Shown here: positions 8,729 to 18,000 of the stretch, piece by piece
Layout: every line of letters starts with the position of its first letter
How positions within the stretch are numbered: the first letter of the stretch is position 1
Assembly: GCA_009877105.1 (NCBI GenBank)
Contig: WXFD01000075.1
Coordinates: 1-64,000 of the forward strand
Source of the DNA: Bacteroidales bacterium
Lineage (GTDB): Bacteria; Bacteroidota; Bacteroidia; Bacteroidales; VadinHA17
DNA: 64,000 bases
Direction of reading: 5' to 3'
Position numbers and translations under genes: made by a program
The notes under the pieces: generated by a model
The model's input: the letters and a program-made list of their open reading frames with translations, nothing else
Told to the model about the DNA's origin: nothing
Database searches by the model: none

Positions 8729-9748
8729 ATGAGATTCATTAGACTGATCCTGATCACAGGCCTGATTTGCGTTTCAGGTTTGTCGTGCAGGAAAAATCCT
8801 TACAGGGTGAATATTTCAGGTATCAAAACTGAGATAGGGATTAAACGTCTCGAAGATGATCTTTTCACACTCGATCCTGATTCGATCCAGGCGAAGGTTC
8901 CCGTACTTAAACAGAAGTATGGTCATTTTCTTCAGCTTTTCAGCTATGTCATCAATACCGGAGATATTGACAGTCCGGCTTTTCCTGATTTTCTTTTCCG
9001 GTTTTGTACCGATAAACAGAACTACGATGTTTACGAAATGACCAGGCAGCTTTACCCCGATGTTGCTGATATAGAGAAGGGACTAAAGGGAGCATTCAGG
9101 CATTACCTTTATTATTTCCCGGGCAGAATTGTGCCTGCGGTATTTACCTGTATTACCGGATTCAACAACAGTATTATTACCGGCGATTCCGTTCTCGGGA
9201 TAGGACTTGACAGGTACCTGGGGCCCGATTGCAAGTATTATCCACGGCTTGAGATATATAGTTACATGGCGGCAAGAATGACACCCGAAAATATAGTTCC
9301 CGATTGTATGTATGGCTGGGCTTCGTCGGAATGGGATTTTGAATCAGCCGGTTACGAAACGGATAATGTTCTCGCCGAAATATTGCATGAAGGTAAGCTG
9401 AAATATTTTGAAAAATGCATGCTGCCAGATTTGCCGGATGAAACTGTTTTCAGGTTTACCCCGGGGCAGATGAAATTCTGCCGGAACAACGAGGCCCGTA
9501 TGTGGCAATATCTTGTTGAAAATGATCTGCTGTTCAAAACCGACAGATTTGTGGTAAGGAAGCTCACAGGAGAAGCTCCTTTTACGAGCTATTTTACAAA
9601 TCAGTCACCGGGAAGGGCGGCTGTCTGGATCGGATTCAGGATCATTGAATCGTATATGCGGAAAAATCCTGCGGTATCGCTGAAAGATCTTATGACAGAG
9701 ACAGATGTTCAGAAGATTCTTGAAAAAGCCAGGTACAGTCCTCAATAA
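8729..9748 (+). CDS. gldB: GldB-family lipoprotein
   Basis: The 339-residue lipoprotein has a lipobox ending at Cys20 (VSGLSC) after a short hydrophobic signal. The region right after it (ISGIKTEIGIKRLEDDLFTLD) and the FDDFL/YYFPGRIVPAVFTCITGFN pattern match the GldB family, which also shows distant relation to zinc-protease-like folds. GldB is needed for gliding in Flavobacteria. Many non-gliding Bacteroidota keep it, so gliding cannot be concluded here. It has its own promoter and a strong terminator directly after the stop. Confidence 0.85.
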   Translation: MRFIRLILITGLICVSGLSCRKNPYRVNISGIKTEIGIKRLEDDLFTLDPDSIQAKVPVLKQKYGHFLQLFSYVINTGDIDSPAFPDFLFRFCTDKQNYDVYEMTRQLYPDVADIEKGLKGAFRHYLYYFPGRIVPAVFTCITGFNNSIITGDSVLGIGLDRYLGPDCKYYPRLEIYSYMAARMTPENIVPDCMYGWASSEWDFESAGYETDNVLAEILHEGKLKYFEKCMLPDLPDETVFRFTPGQMKFCRNNEARMWQYLVENDLLFKTDRFVVRKLTGEAPFTSYFTNQSPGRAAVWIGFRIIESYMRKNPAVSLKDLMTETDVQKILEKARYSPQ

Positions 9749-9778
9749 AAAAGGTGCCTCAGAGAGGCACCTTTTTTT
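9747..9778. terminator. Bidirectional intrinsic terminator after gldB / ferredoxin
   Basis: A perfect 8-bp stem (GGTGCCTC / GAGGCACC) with a 3-base loop is flanked by A6 on the left and T7 on the right, so it can stop transcription of gldB from the left and of the ferredoxin gene from the right. Confidence 0.9.
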
Positions 9779-9798
9779 AAAACTTTCTGATTGTAAAG

Positions 9799-9969
9799 CT
9801 ATTCAGCAGGATGAATTGCCTCTACCGGGCATACATCGGCACATGCACCGCAATCCGTACAGATATCAGGATCAATTTTGTAGATATCACCTTCAGATAT
9901 CGCTTCGACCGGGCACTCATCAATACATGTTCCGCAAGCTGTACAATCATCATTGATTACGTAAGCCAT
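9799..9969 (-). CDS. Bacterial-type 2[4Fe-4S] ferredoxin
   Basis: The 56-residue protein starts at the ATG at 9969 (MAYVINDDC), the usual ferredoxin start. An upstream in-frame start would add 14 unrelated residues. Two clusters of CxxCxxCxxxCP are visible (CTACGTCIDECP and CTDCGACADVCP), so each half binds one 4Fe-4S centre. It is a cytoplasmic low-potential electron carrier typical of anaerobic metabolism. The gene is monocistronic, with a TAnnTTTG box 40 bases upstream and a shared terminator downstream. Confidence 0.95.
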   Translation of the reverse strand: MAYVINDDCTACGTCIDECPVEAISEGDIYKIDPDICTDCGACADVCPVEAIHPAE

Positions 9970-10008
9970 CTTTATACTTTTTTGGTTATAATAAAAACAT
10001 AAGCGCTG

Positions 10009-10016
10009 CAAAAGTA
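10009..10016 (-). promoter_or_regulatory. -7 box upstream of ferredoxin gene
   Basis: On the minus strand this reads TACTTTTG, matching TAnnTTTG, 40 bases upstream of the ferredoxin ATG. Confidence 0.5.
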
Positions 10017-10145
10017 TTCCAAATTTTCCAAATGAAGAAGGATCTTTGCAATAATTGCGGATTTTCTTTAAGCTGTTACCGATAATGCTATTGGCCGGAG
10101 TTGTTTTTTCCAGGCAGGTAATCAGTATGTTGCTTCTGCGGCAAA

Positions 10146-13100
10146 TCAGAAATCCAGGCTGAATGACAGATAGAATATTCTTGGGAGGAGGTAGCCGTTT
10201 TCAATTCCCCTGGCCCAGTCGGCCCTGATAAAGTATCCGAAGATCTGGGCCCTGAGTCCGACGCCGACACCATAGACAATGGGTTGCCTGTTTGAATCAA
10301 GAACAACTGTAATTGGTCCGCTCTTGTAAGTTTCCTTGTCCCACGAGTTCATGCCTGACCAGGGATCAGCCCCGGTCCAGGCTGTTCCGGCGTCGCCGAA
10401 CCCTACAATCTGAAGGCTGTTCAGAAAATTTGACCGGAGCGGGTGACCGGCAAAATACCTTACAAAGGGCCAGCGAATCTCACTGTTGATGACGGCAAAA
10501 TTGGTCCCGTTCCTGATATTTTGCCTGAATCCCCTCATGTTGGTGGCAAGCGCCTGGAACCCGTAATTTTCAAGATTGCTTACCGGGATACTTTTGTCGA
10601 ACATCTCACCTTTGTTGAAAAGATATCCCATCCAGTTATCCACACCTCCAAGATAATAGACAAGTTTTGTCGGTCCGAATGAGGTGCTTGCTGCAAAGCG
10701 GTTTGCCCAGATCAGCTCCCTGTGTATTTTTGTATATTTCCTGAAATCGGCTCCAAGTACAAACATATCTGATTTCCTGCTGGTAAGCTGCCTGTAATAC
10801 TCTGCAAAGACCTTGAATCTGGTTCCGTAGTAGATATTGATTCCTCTTTTACGGGTATTGTCGAAGATAATTTCCCCCTTGAGGCTGGCCCAGTGTTTGG
10901 AGATTGTTTCAGAGCTCAGGGAAGGAAGATCCCTGGCTAGTGTTACATGCCTGTCGTATCTGTACAGGAGGCTGCCCTTTAAGGCGAGCACCGGTGTTAT
11001 GGGTTTGGCAAGGGAAAGATAAAGATTGTGTGTATGGGTTTTGAACAGATCTCTATTGTCGGTGCTGAAATAGGCTTGCCGGTGGAAAGTAATCTGTTTG
11101 TCGAATTTGCCCTTCAGGCTTTCAAAGCTGAGCAGATACTCATTGCTGTCGAAATTGCCCGAGAACCTGAAACCGGCTGTGAGCCTGTAATCTTCGAACA
11201 GGTCAAGTATCCCGAAACGGGTAAGGAGATTTATCCCTGGATTGAAATAGGGTGCACCTCCGTTAAAGACCTGGTAAGAGTTGTTTAAAAAGGTAAAATC
11301 AATTTGATTGGCAATGTAATTATTGTAAAAGGATGTTTCATAGATCCTTATGAGAGGCAGGTTCAGCCTGCCGGTGTCGAGGTCTATGTCCATGTAGTCC
11401 TTGCGCCAGAGCTGTTCGTAATAATTCTGTTTTTCCTTTTCGAATATATAATGATTGATATCTATTGGCTCGTCCTTGATATAATATTCGTACAAAGGCT
11501 TTTTCAGGGTATCCCTCCTTTTCTTGTCTTCAGCCAGGAGCCATTTTCTTATTGTTTCAATGCTGTCAGCCTTGTGAAATAACCTGTTCTGCTCTTTCCT
11601 GAATGGTGTCAGCGTGATTTCGTTTTGCGGCACAGGCGGCGAAGCCGATAGCGGTTTCCTTCTCAGATTGAATTTCCTGTTTTTATACACAACTTCTCCA
11701 TATATGTCAGAAGCATCTGAAAATGAGTGATTGAGTATGTTCCTGTCATAGTTTGTCACAGGCGTTGATCTCATGAAGTACCTGTAATGGGTTGTTGTGT
11801 CGATAAAACTTACCGTACTGTCAAATCTGGCAGTATACCTGTTCATTATTCCGGTGTTGTCGCCCAGGTATGTAATCCTGTTTCCGGCGACTGGTTCAGG
11901 CTCGTATCTGCTTGCATACTGTCCTTCCGTCAACCGGGTAAGAATATTATTCTTCTTATCCACGTTGTATGTGAACAGGTCAAACACCAGTCCTGTTTTT
12001 TCAAATGGATTGCCGTCATTTATCAGAGTGTCCGACAGGCGGTTCGATGAGAATATGATTTCCCCCGGTTTGTCTCCGATGAATGAAGGATCAAGGTCAT
12101 CGGCAACATCCCTGGTTATCTGGTCATTCACTCCTGAGGCAATAGTGTGCACAAAGATATCAGTCATGCCATCCTTAACACCCGATAATACAAGGCGGGA
12201 ACCGTCGGGAGAATATGAAAAGCTCATGACCTTGTCAAAATAAAGAAGATTCCTCTCTTCTGTCTTTTTCTCATCAATGCGGTAAAAATAAATTACCATC
12301 CCTGCCTTTTCCTCATTGATGAATGTAAGTATCCTCCCCGAGGGGTGCCAGCCGATTACAGGATAAGTATTGTCGGTCTTGTGCTCGTATTTTGGTTCGA
12401 TTCTGAAAATGGCCCTGTTCTTTCCGGTAGCCTGATCATACAGGAAAATTTTTTTCCGTCCCCAGTCGTTGGTTACATATGCCAGGTACTTTCCGTCAGG
12501 GCTGACCCTAACCTGCTGGTAGATCTGTTCTTTCCGGGATTTCCTGATGGTGGAAATGTCGTCTTCAGGGAGATTGTTGCCGGATGAATACTCATCTGTA
12601 TAATATTGTTTCCATTCCTTCAGCAGATCTTTGAGTTTAATGCCCAGGACATACAGGAAGCCGTCATCAACGTTCTTATAAATTTTCGTGAGATATAAAA
12701 TGTTGGGGATAATGGCATCGCCGTATTTCCTGGCAATGAATCTCCAGAAGGACTGGCCTGCAACAAGTGCGTCTTCCGACTCAAGATGGTTTATTTTCCG
12801 GAATTTTCCGGATTTGATCCCATCCTTGACCTTGTTTTCGGTTTCATAGTCCCATCCGAATGCAATATAGCGTGTCAGGCCTTTCAGGAACCAATCGGGC
12901 ATAGTGATAAGGGAAGAGCTGGAAATACGATCGCGAAAATCAGCATTGTACAGCATTTCATTGATTATGACTTCCGTTATTGATTCGGCGATCTGTTTTT
13001 GGTAGCTAATATGATCTCCCTCATAGTAAAGCATTACCTTGTTCTTGATTATACGGGTATATCCTCCGGTGTTGTAGCTGTCCTCGTCAAAGGTCAGGAG

Positions 13101-13421
13101 ACCAATATTGGATTGCCTGTACTCGTTGGCCTTATTGTGAATGATGAAGATGATTCTCTTTTCAAGGTTATAATCAAAATAACCTTCTATCTCGTCAAGC
13201 TTTTTTGTGGCGTAGGCGGCGGTATACTGGGCAAGTTCGTTGCCGAATTCATTGAAATAGCAGTCAAAATCCTCGAATCTGTAAAATGACCAGTAATAAT
13301 TATAATACTGTACCCTGTTTTTCCCGAAGGGCATCTGGAGTCCGTTATAGAACTGTCCTTCCGCCCTGAAGAAAAGGAGCATGGCTGCAAGGATAAAAAT
13401 AAGTCTCCGGGTATTTTTCAT
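10146..13421 (-). CDS. Large outer-membrane protein: peptidase-MA-like domain, TolB-like propeller and C-terminal barrel
   Basis: I start at the ATG at 13421 (MKNTRRLIFILAAMLLFF, a signal peptide ending at EGQ). An in-frame ATG 13 codons upstream gives a poor signal. The protein has about 1,091 residues. The first 270 residues look like a gluzincin/peptidase-MA-like domain (LTRYIAFGWDYETE), but I see no HExxH, so it may be inactive. Then come propeller strands of the WD40-like/TolB type (SPDGKYLAYVTNDWG, SPDGSRLVLSG, FSSNRL). The last 400 residues are barrel-like with a BamA/TamA-type end (FGYFIRADWARGIENG...YLSFSLDF). A role at the outer membrane is likely, function unknown. Confidence 0.8.
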   Translation of the reverse strand: MKNTRRLIFILAAMLLFFRAEGQFYNGLQMPFGKNRVQYYNYYWSFYRFEDFDCYFNEFGNELAQYTAAYATKKLDEIEGYFDYNLEKRIIFIIHNKANEYRQSNIGLLTFDEDSYNTGGYTRIIKNKVMLYYEGDHISYQKQIAESITEVIINEMLYNADFRDRISSSSLITMPDWFLKGLTRYIAFGWDYETENKVKDGIKSGKFRKINHLESEDALVAGQSFWRFIARKYGDAIIPNILYLTKIYKNVDDGFLYVLGIKLKDLLKEWKQYYTDEYSSGNNLPEDDISTIRKSRKEQIYQQVRVSPDGKYLAYVTNDWGRKKIFLYDQATGKNRAIFRIEPKYEHKTDNTYPVIGWHPSGRILTFINEEKAGMVIYFYRIDEKKTEERNLLYFDKVMSFSYSPDGSRLVLSGVKDGMTDIFVHTIASGVNDQITRDVADDLDPSFIGDKPGEIIFSSNRLSDTLINDGNPFEKTGLVFDLFTYNVDKKNNILTRLTEGQYASRYEPEPVAGNRITYLGDNTGIMNRYTARFDSTVSFIDTTTHYRYFMRSTPVTNYDRNILNHSFSDASDIYGEVVYKNRKFNLRRKPLSASPPVPQNEITLTPFRKEQNRLFHKADSIETIRKWLLAEDKKRRDTLKKPLYEYYIKDEPIDINHYIFEKEKQNYYEQLWRKDYMDIDLDTGRLNLPLIRIYETSFYNNYIANQIDFTFLNNSYQVFNGGAPYFNPGINLLTRFGILDLFEDYRLTAGFRFSGNFDSNEYLLSFESLKGKFDKQITFHRQAYFSTDNRDLFKTHTHNLYLSLAKPITPVLALKGSLLYRYDRHVTLARDLPSLSSETISKHWASLKGEIIFDNTRKRGINIYYGTRFKVFAEYYRQLTSRKSDMFVLGADFRKYTKIHRELIWANRFAASTSFGPTKLVYYLGGVDNWMGYLFNKGEMFDKSIPVSNLENYGFQALATNMRGFRQNIRNGTNFAVINSEIRWPFVRYFAGHPLRSNFLNSLQIVGFGDAGTAWTGADPWSGMNSWDKETYKSGPITVVLDSNRQPIVYGVGVGLRAQIFGYFIRADWARGIENGYLLPRIFYLSFSLDF

Positions 13422-13836
13422 CTCCAAAATTCTCGCTCCGCAAAACGGTTTCCGCTTCAAATTTTATTCCAAATGACTTCCTGCAGAGGACAAAACTAAG
13501 ATTTTCTTCATTAAAATTAAGATTAATATCAAACTTTATTAATTTTACACTGAGAGAATTCTTTTCCCGAATTTGGTCTGGTTTTTGTTATTTTGGGCAA
13601 TAAAATTGCTGGAATGTCAGTTTTAAAATAATTCAGATATTTGAACTCATTGTTTGATCTTTAACAGTGAAAACCAGGTTAATTAATCTCCGAAATGAAA
13701 CCATCATGTTTTTGAGATGCTGCCCGACGGGCAGGATTGAAGGAATTCAGCGGGAACGGAGAATCTTAAACTCACAGCAGGCTTCCCATTTCGGGATACA
13801 GTCAAAGGAACATTTACATCAAAATAGTTTTCATAT
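13422..13836. other. Long divergent intergenic region
   Basis: This 415-base stretch separates the minus-strand giant barrel protein from the plus-strand DUF1573 gene. It is AT-rich near 13500-13660, where promoters of both genes probably lie. A small GC hairpin CTGCCCGACGGGCAG lies at about 13721-13735 without a T-run. No coding signal was found. Confidence 0.35.
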
Positions 13837-14931
13837 ATGAAAAAGTTATTTTTATTTTTTGCCCTGGCATTTTGCGGTCTTTTATCGTGGGGCCAGCCTG
13901 TAATGAAAATTTCCGGTACAGAGCATGACTTTGGAAAGTTCAGGGAAGAAGCAGGACGGCAGAAGTATGATTTCGTTGTGATGAATACTGGAAACCAGCC
14001 GCTGGTAATTCAGAATATTGTTGCTTCCTGCGGATGTACATTGCCTGAATGGACAAAAACACCCATACCTCCGAAAGGTACAGGTACCATTACTGCCATT
14101 TATGATCCGGCAAACAGACCGGGTCCCTTCAATAAGACACTGTCGGTTTATTCAAATTCAAAGCCCGAAGTGGTGGTCATTTTGCTGAAAGGGGAAGTGA
14201 TCCCGCGGGAAAAAACACTTGAAGAGATTTTTACTTTTCCTGTCGGATCAGTGAGATTTGAAAGCAATCACCTGGCATTTACCAATGTCAAAAAGACAGA
14301 AAAAAAGATCAGGGTAATGCAACTGATCAATACATCAAATTCTCCTGTTAAAGTTGAATTCGAAGGAGTTCCTGATTATCTTTCCCTTAAGGTTAAGCCT
14401 GAAACTCTCAAGGCAGGCGAGAAGGGGATAGTTGAGGGTACTTATGATGCCACAAAGAACCAGACCTGGGGTAATGTAAGCAGCATGGTAAGGGTTAAGA
14501 CTAACGGGGTACTTCATAATAATGTATATTACTATGTATCAGCCAATCTCGTGGAGGATTTTTCCGGCTTGTCAAAGGAGGAACTGGCCAATGCACCGGT
14601 ATTTAAACCTGAAAAAACGACGATTGATCTTGGAAAGATAGCAGGTTCCACGCAAAATGAGGTTGAATACAAGTTCACCAACCTGGGGAAAAGGGATCTT
14701 GTCATAAGACATATCAGGTCATCATGCGGTTGTACGGCAGTTCAGCAGGGAATACAGGGACAGGGTATCAAGCCCGGCGAATCAGGCTCGATCAAAGCTA
14801 CCTTTAACTCGGGTGGCTACAAGGGAAAAGTTACAAAGGCAATATATGTATATACCAATGATCCCAAAAATTCGGAGGTAATGCTGATGGTCACAGCAGA
14901 TGTGGCCCAGGAAGTCTCTGCGAGCAAATAG
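13837..14931 (+). CDS. Secreted DUF1573 (MSP-like) protein with two repeats
   Basis: The 364-residue protein has a signal peptide (MKKLFLFFALAFCGLLSWG). It carries two DUF1573 immunoglobulin-like repeats, at about 25-125 and 255-355. Each has the hallmark SCGCT motif (ASCGCTLPEW and SSCGCTAVQQ) and the HDFG/IDLGKI start. A less similar domain lies between them. The family is abundant in Bacteroidota and is thought to act in the periplasm or cell envelope; the exact role is unknown. A strong terminator follows 33 bases after the stop. Confidence 0.88.
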   Translation: MKKLFLFFALAFCGLLSWGQPVMKISGTEHDFGKFREEAGRQKYDFVVMNTGNQPLVIQNIVASCGCTLPEWTKTPIPPKGTGTITAIYDPANRPGPFNKTLSVYSNSKPEVVVILLKGEVIPREKTLEEIFTFPVGSVRFESNHLAFTNVKKTEKKIRVMQLINTSNSPVKVEFEGVPDYLSLKVKPETLKAGEKGIVEGTYDATKNQTWGNVSSMVRVKTNGVLHNNVYYYVSANLVEDFSGLSKEELANAPVFKPEKTTIDLGKIAGSTQNEVEYKFTNLGKRDLVIRHIRSSCGCTAVQQGIQGQGIKPGESGSIKATFNSGGYKGKVTKAIYVYTNDPKNSEVMLMVTADVAQEVSASK

Positions 14932-14964
14932 AAAATCACACTGAAAGATATTTGACTTCTGGAT

Positions 14965-14996
14965 GGGTGCCGGCTGAAGAGGGGCACCCTTTTTTT
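14965..14996 (+). terminator. Intrinsic terminator after DUF1573 gene
   Basis: The stem GGGTGCC / GGCACCC is followed at once by seven T residues, a canonical rho-independent terminator on the plus strand. Confidence 0.88.
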
Positions 14997-15003
14997 AATT
15001 TTG
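14996..15003 (+). promoter_or_regulatory. -7 box upstream of meaB
   Basis: TAATTTTG matches TAnnTTTG. It overlaps the ATG-proximal leader so closely that initiation would fall near 15010, after the first in-frame ATG at 15005. This favours the ATG at 15026 as the meaB start. Confidence 0.45.
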
Positions 15004-15025
15004 CATGAAGAGTTTCAGACAGATG

Positions 15026-16120
15026 AAAAACAAAGAGGATTTCAAGAATGCTGCAAAAGTTCAACCTGCAGTTAATTATCCGCCGGAAGTTAATCCTGTT
15101 GCCTTTTCTCCCTCGGGGAAAAAGAAAAAAAGAAAATATTCGGCAGACGAATATGTTGAGGGCATCCTTTCGGGCAACAGGACCATCCTGAGCCAGGCTA
15201 TAACATTTATTGAGAGTACGCTGCCCGATAATGCTGAAATCGCCAGGCAGATAATAGACAAATGCTTTCCCCTGAGTTCGCGGTCGGTAAGGATTGGAAT
15301 AACAGGAGCCCCTGGTGTGGGTAAAAGTAATTTTATTGAATCGTTCGGATTGCATCTGACACGATTGGGCAGAAAGATTGCTGTCCTTGCCATTGATCCG
15401 AGCAGTGCCCAGACAAAAGGCAGCATTCTCGGCGACAAAACCAGAATGGAAAAACTAAGTATACAGGAAAATGCATATATCAGGCCATCTCCTTCGGCAG
15501 GGACCCTCGGAGGAGTTGCTGACAGAACAAGGGAAACAATAATCCTGTGCGAAGCAGCCGGTTTTGATACAATTATTGTTGAAACGGTGGGAGTCGGACA
15601 ATCTGAAACAGCCGTACGGACAATGGTCGATTTTTTCCTGTTGCTTTTATCTGCTTCTGCAGGGGATGAACTCCAGGGAATCAAGAGAGGAATAATGGAA
15701 ATGGCCGATGGTATTGCGGTAACGAAAGCTGACGGACCCAACAGGCTGAACGCTGAGCGTGCCAGGATTTCTTTTCAGAATGCAATGAATCTTTTTCCTT
15801 TACCGACATCGGGTTGGAAACCTGCAGTAATGACCTGCTCCGCTCACCAAAACTCGGGAATTGCTGAGTTATGGGACAATATCCTGGAATATGTCAGACA
15901 CACCACGTCCGGGGGATATTTTGAGAAACTCCGCAAAGAACAGGAAGTGACACTGATGCATGCAATAATCTCTGAAAGTCTCACCAGTTCTTTTTATTCC
16001 GACAAGAAAATAAAGCCACTCCTGAAAAGTCTGGAAAAGCAGCTTTATGAAGGGAAAATCACATCTCATAATGCGGCATTTGCCCTGTTAGATAAATATC
16101 ACATAAAAAGAGCACCATAA
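15026..16120 (+). CDS. meaB: Methylmalonyl-CoA mutase-associated G3E GTPase MeaB
   Basis: The protein is a G3E GTPase that gates adenosylcobalamin loading of, and protects, methylmalonyl-CoA mutase in propionate/succinate metabolism. The P-loop GAPGVGKS, the switch and Walker B region (IIVETVGVGQSE) and TKADGPN as guanine specificity motif are visible. The DPSSAQTKGSILGDKTRM segment is diagnostic for the ArgK/MeaB family. I prefer the ATG at 15026 because a -7 box at 14996-15003 would put the transcript start after the alternative ATG at 15005. The mutase genes are not in this window. Confidence 0.93.
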   Translation, partial: KNKEDFKNAAKVQPAVNYPPEVNPVAFSPSGKKKKRKYSADEYVEGILSGNRTILSQAITFIESTLPDNAEIARQIIDKCFPLSSRSVRIGITGAPGVGKSNFIESFGLHLTRLGRKIAVLAIDPSSAQTKGSILGDKTRMEKLSIQENAYIRPSPSAGTLGGVADRTRETIILCEAAGFDTIIVETVGVGQSETAVRTMVDFFLLLLSASAGDELQGIKRGIMEMADGIAVTKADGPNRLNAERARISFQNAMNLFPLPTSGWKPAVMTCSAHQNSGIAELWDNILEYVRHTTSGGYFEKLRKEQEVTLMHAIISESLTSSFYSDKKIKPLLKSLEKQLYEGKITSHNAAFALLDKYHIKRAP

Positions 16121-16131
16121 ACATTATTGTC

Positions 16132-16139
16132 TATCTTTG
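16132..16139 (+). promoter_or_regulatory. -7 box upstream of TlpA-like lipoprotein gene
   Basis: TATCTTTG is a perfect TAnnTTTG match, 33 bases before the ATG at 16173. The expected -33 TTG is not clear. Confidence 0.5.
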
Positions 16140-16172
16140 CTCAATTTTTAGAAACTGACAAAAGACAAGAAA

Positions 16173-17279
16173 ATGAAAAAAGCATATGCATTCCTGATTT
16201 CAGCGATCATTGTGGCCTCCTGTTCATCCGGCCCTCAATATAAGATTACCGGAAAGATAGAAGGTGCCGATAATGTTACTTTCCTTCTTCAAAAAAGAGC
16301 CGATGGAAAACTTGTGACAATCGATTCGGCTGTATCAAAAAAAGGGAATTTCAAAATGCAGGGAGGTCCGGTTAAATATCCTGAGATGGTACTGCTTACA
16401 GTAAAAGACAGCAGGATGAGGACTACATTCTATCTTGAGAATTCAAATATTCAGATCAGGGGAAGGCTCGATTCGCTGTTCAATGCAAAAATCACCGGAT
16501 CAAAGACACAGGATGAGTACAGGAGGTTTGTTGATTCAAACAAGGCCCTGAATGATCAATATTCCAGGGCATACAATGATTACCAGAGCGCGTTCCAGGA
16601 AAATGACACTGCAAGACTGAGGATCCTCGAGAATGAAATACTGTCGCTTCAGGAATCGATGATCAATCTGCAGAAAGATTTCGTTAAGAACAATCCTTCT
16701 TCCTTTGTGTCTCCTTCAATCCTGGCAGGGCTGAGCCGTGAGATGGAGGCAGCTGAGCTTGAGACACTGATAAATGCCTTCGACACTGCTTTAAAGAATA
16801 CTCCTGCTGTTAAGGAATTAACAGAACTGGTTGCCATGATGAAACCGGTTTCAATCGGACAGAAGGCCCCTGATTTTACACTTAACGACCCCAGGGGGAA
16901 CCCCGTGAGTCTTTCGTCAAAAATCGGCTCCAGACTTCTTCTCGTTGATTTCTGGGCAGGATGGTGCGGCCCCTGTCGGAGGGAAAATCCAAATGTTGTC
17001 AGAATCTACAATGAATTCCACAGAAGGGGATTTGACATCCTTGGTGTGTCGCTCGACCGCGACAGGGAAGAATGGCTGAAGGCCATTGCCGATGATAAGC
17101 TCACCTGGACGCATGTTTCCGATCTTCAATACTGGAACAACGCTGCTGCCAGGCTATACGTGGTAAATTCAATCCCTGCAAATTTCCTGCTCGACGACAA
17201 CGGAATAATCATTGCCAGGAACCTTACCGGGAATGATCTGTATAACAAGGTAAAAGAAATCCTTGACAGCAGACAGTAA
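16173..17279 (+). CDS. TlpA-like thiol-disulfide oxidoreductase lipoprotein with DUF4369 domain
   Basis: The 368-residue lipoprotein has a lipobox at Cys17 (IVASC). Residues about 22-115 match the DUF4369 domain that precedes thioredoxin domains in Bacteroidota. Residues 120-220 are a helical linker. From 228 a thioredoxin/AhpC-TSA fold carries the active site WCGPC (Cys265 and Cys268), with a cis-Pro region at NSIPANFLLD. Such proteins reduce disulfides or haem-maturation thiols in the periplasm. It has its own promoter and converges with the response regulator gene, nine bases apart. Confidence 0.92.
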   Translation: MKKAYAFLISAIIVASCSSGPQYKITGKIEGADNVTFLLQKRADGKLVTIDSAVSKKGNFKMQGGPVKYPEMVLLTVKDSRMRTTFYLENSNIQIRGRLDSLFNAKITGSKTQDEYRRFVDSNKALNDQYSRAYNDYQSAFQENDTARLRILENEILSLQESMINLQKDFVKNNPSSFVSPSILAGLSREMEAAELETLINAFDTALKNTPAVKELTELVAMMKPVSIGQKAPDFTLNDPRGNPVSLSSKIGSRLLLVDFWAGWCGPCRRENPNVVRIYNEFHRRGFDILGVSLDRDREEWLKAIADDKLTWTHVSDLQYWNNAAARLYVVNSIPANFLLDDNGIIIARNLTGNDLYNKVKEILDSRQ

Positions 17280-17288
17280 GGGTTTTTT

Positions 17289-17987
17289 CTAAAACCTTTC
17301 TCCATCAGGTTCCCCCGGACGAATTTCTTCCAGGATAAAACCCGTACCGCGTATTGTGCGAATGTCGATGTTTCTGTCGCCGGATATGTATTTCCTCAGC
17401 CGACTTATAAAGACATCCATGCTCCTTCCAAGGAAGTAATCATCCTCTCCCCATATCTCGGTGAGGATATCCTCCCTTGTCAGCAGCTTGTTCCTGTTGC
17501 TGATGAAATACCTCAAGAGCTGGGCTTCCTTCAGGGTAAGCTTTTCACGCCTGCCTCCCGAGATCAGTTCAAGAGTATTGAACTTCAAAACCGTGTCGGA
17601 TATGCTGAATTCATCATTCATTGCTGAATACACCCTTTTCAGGATATTATTGATCCTCAGTACAAGTATTTCAGGATCAAATGGCTTGGTTATATAGTCA
17701 TCGGCCCCGATCTTCAGACCTCTTATGATATCTTCCCTCAGGCTTTTTGCCGTGAGGAATATAACAGGCAGCCCCGGCTGGATCTGTTTTATCTTCTCTC
17801 CAAGAGAAAATCCGTCCATTTCCGGCATCATTACGTCGAGCACGCAGATATCGGGCCTCTCACTTCTGAAAAGAGTAATTGCTTCCTGTCCATCCTTTGC
17901 CAGGATGACTTCAAAGCCGCTTATTGTAAGGTATTGTGACAGTATGTTTCCAAAGTCCCTGTCATCCTCGGCAAGTAATACTTTCAT
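17289..17987 (-). CDS. rprY: OmpR-family response regulator (RprY-like)
   Basis: The 232-residue regulator has a receiver domain with acidic pocket EDD (residues 7-9), phosphoacceptor Asp51 in VLDVMMPEMDG, the conserved Thr/Ser in VIFLTAKS and Lys in DDYITKPFD. A winged-helix DNA-binding domain follows (about 130-225, LLTREDILTEIWGED...MDVFISRLRKYI). The gene is 13 bases after the partner kinase in the same operon. Similarity in pairing and kinase architecture suggests the Bacteroides RprXY system, but the name is an inference. Confidence 0.88.
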   Translation of the reverse strand: MKVLLAEDDRDFGNILSQYLTISGFEVILAKDGQEAITLFRSERPDICVLDVMMPEMDGFSLGEKIKQIQPGLPVIFLTAKSLREDIIRGLKIGADDYITKPFDPEILVLRINNILKRVYSAMNDEFSISDTVLKFNTLELISGGRREKLTLKEAQLLRYFISNRNKLLTREDILTEIWGEDDYFLGRSMDVFISRLRKYISGDRNIDIRTIRGTGFILEEIRPGEPDGERF

Positions 17988-18000
17988 CAGGAGAAATGTT

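Noticed and set aside
13721..13735. Intrinsic terminator
   Set aside because: The hairpin CTGCCC-GAC-GGGCAG has no T-run and no gene ends nearby.
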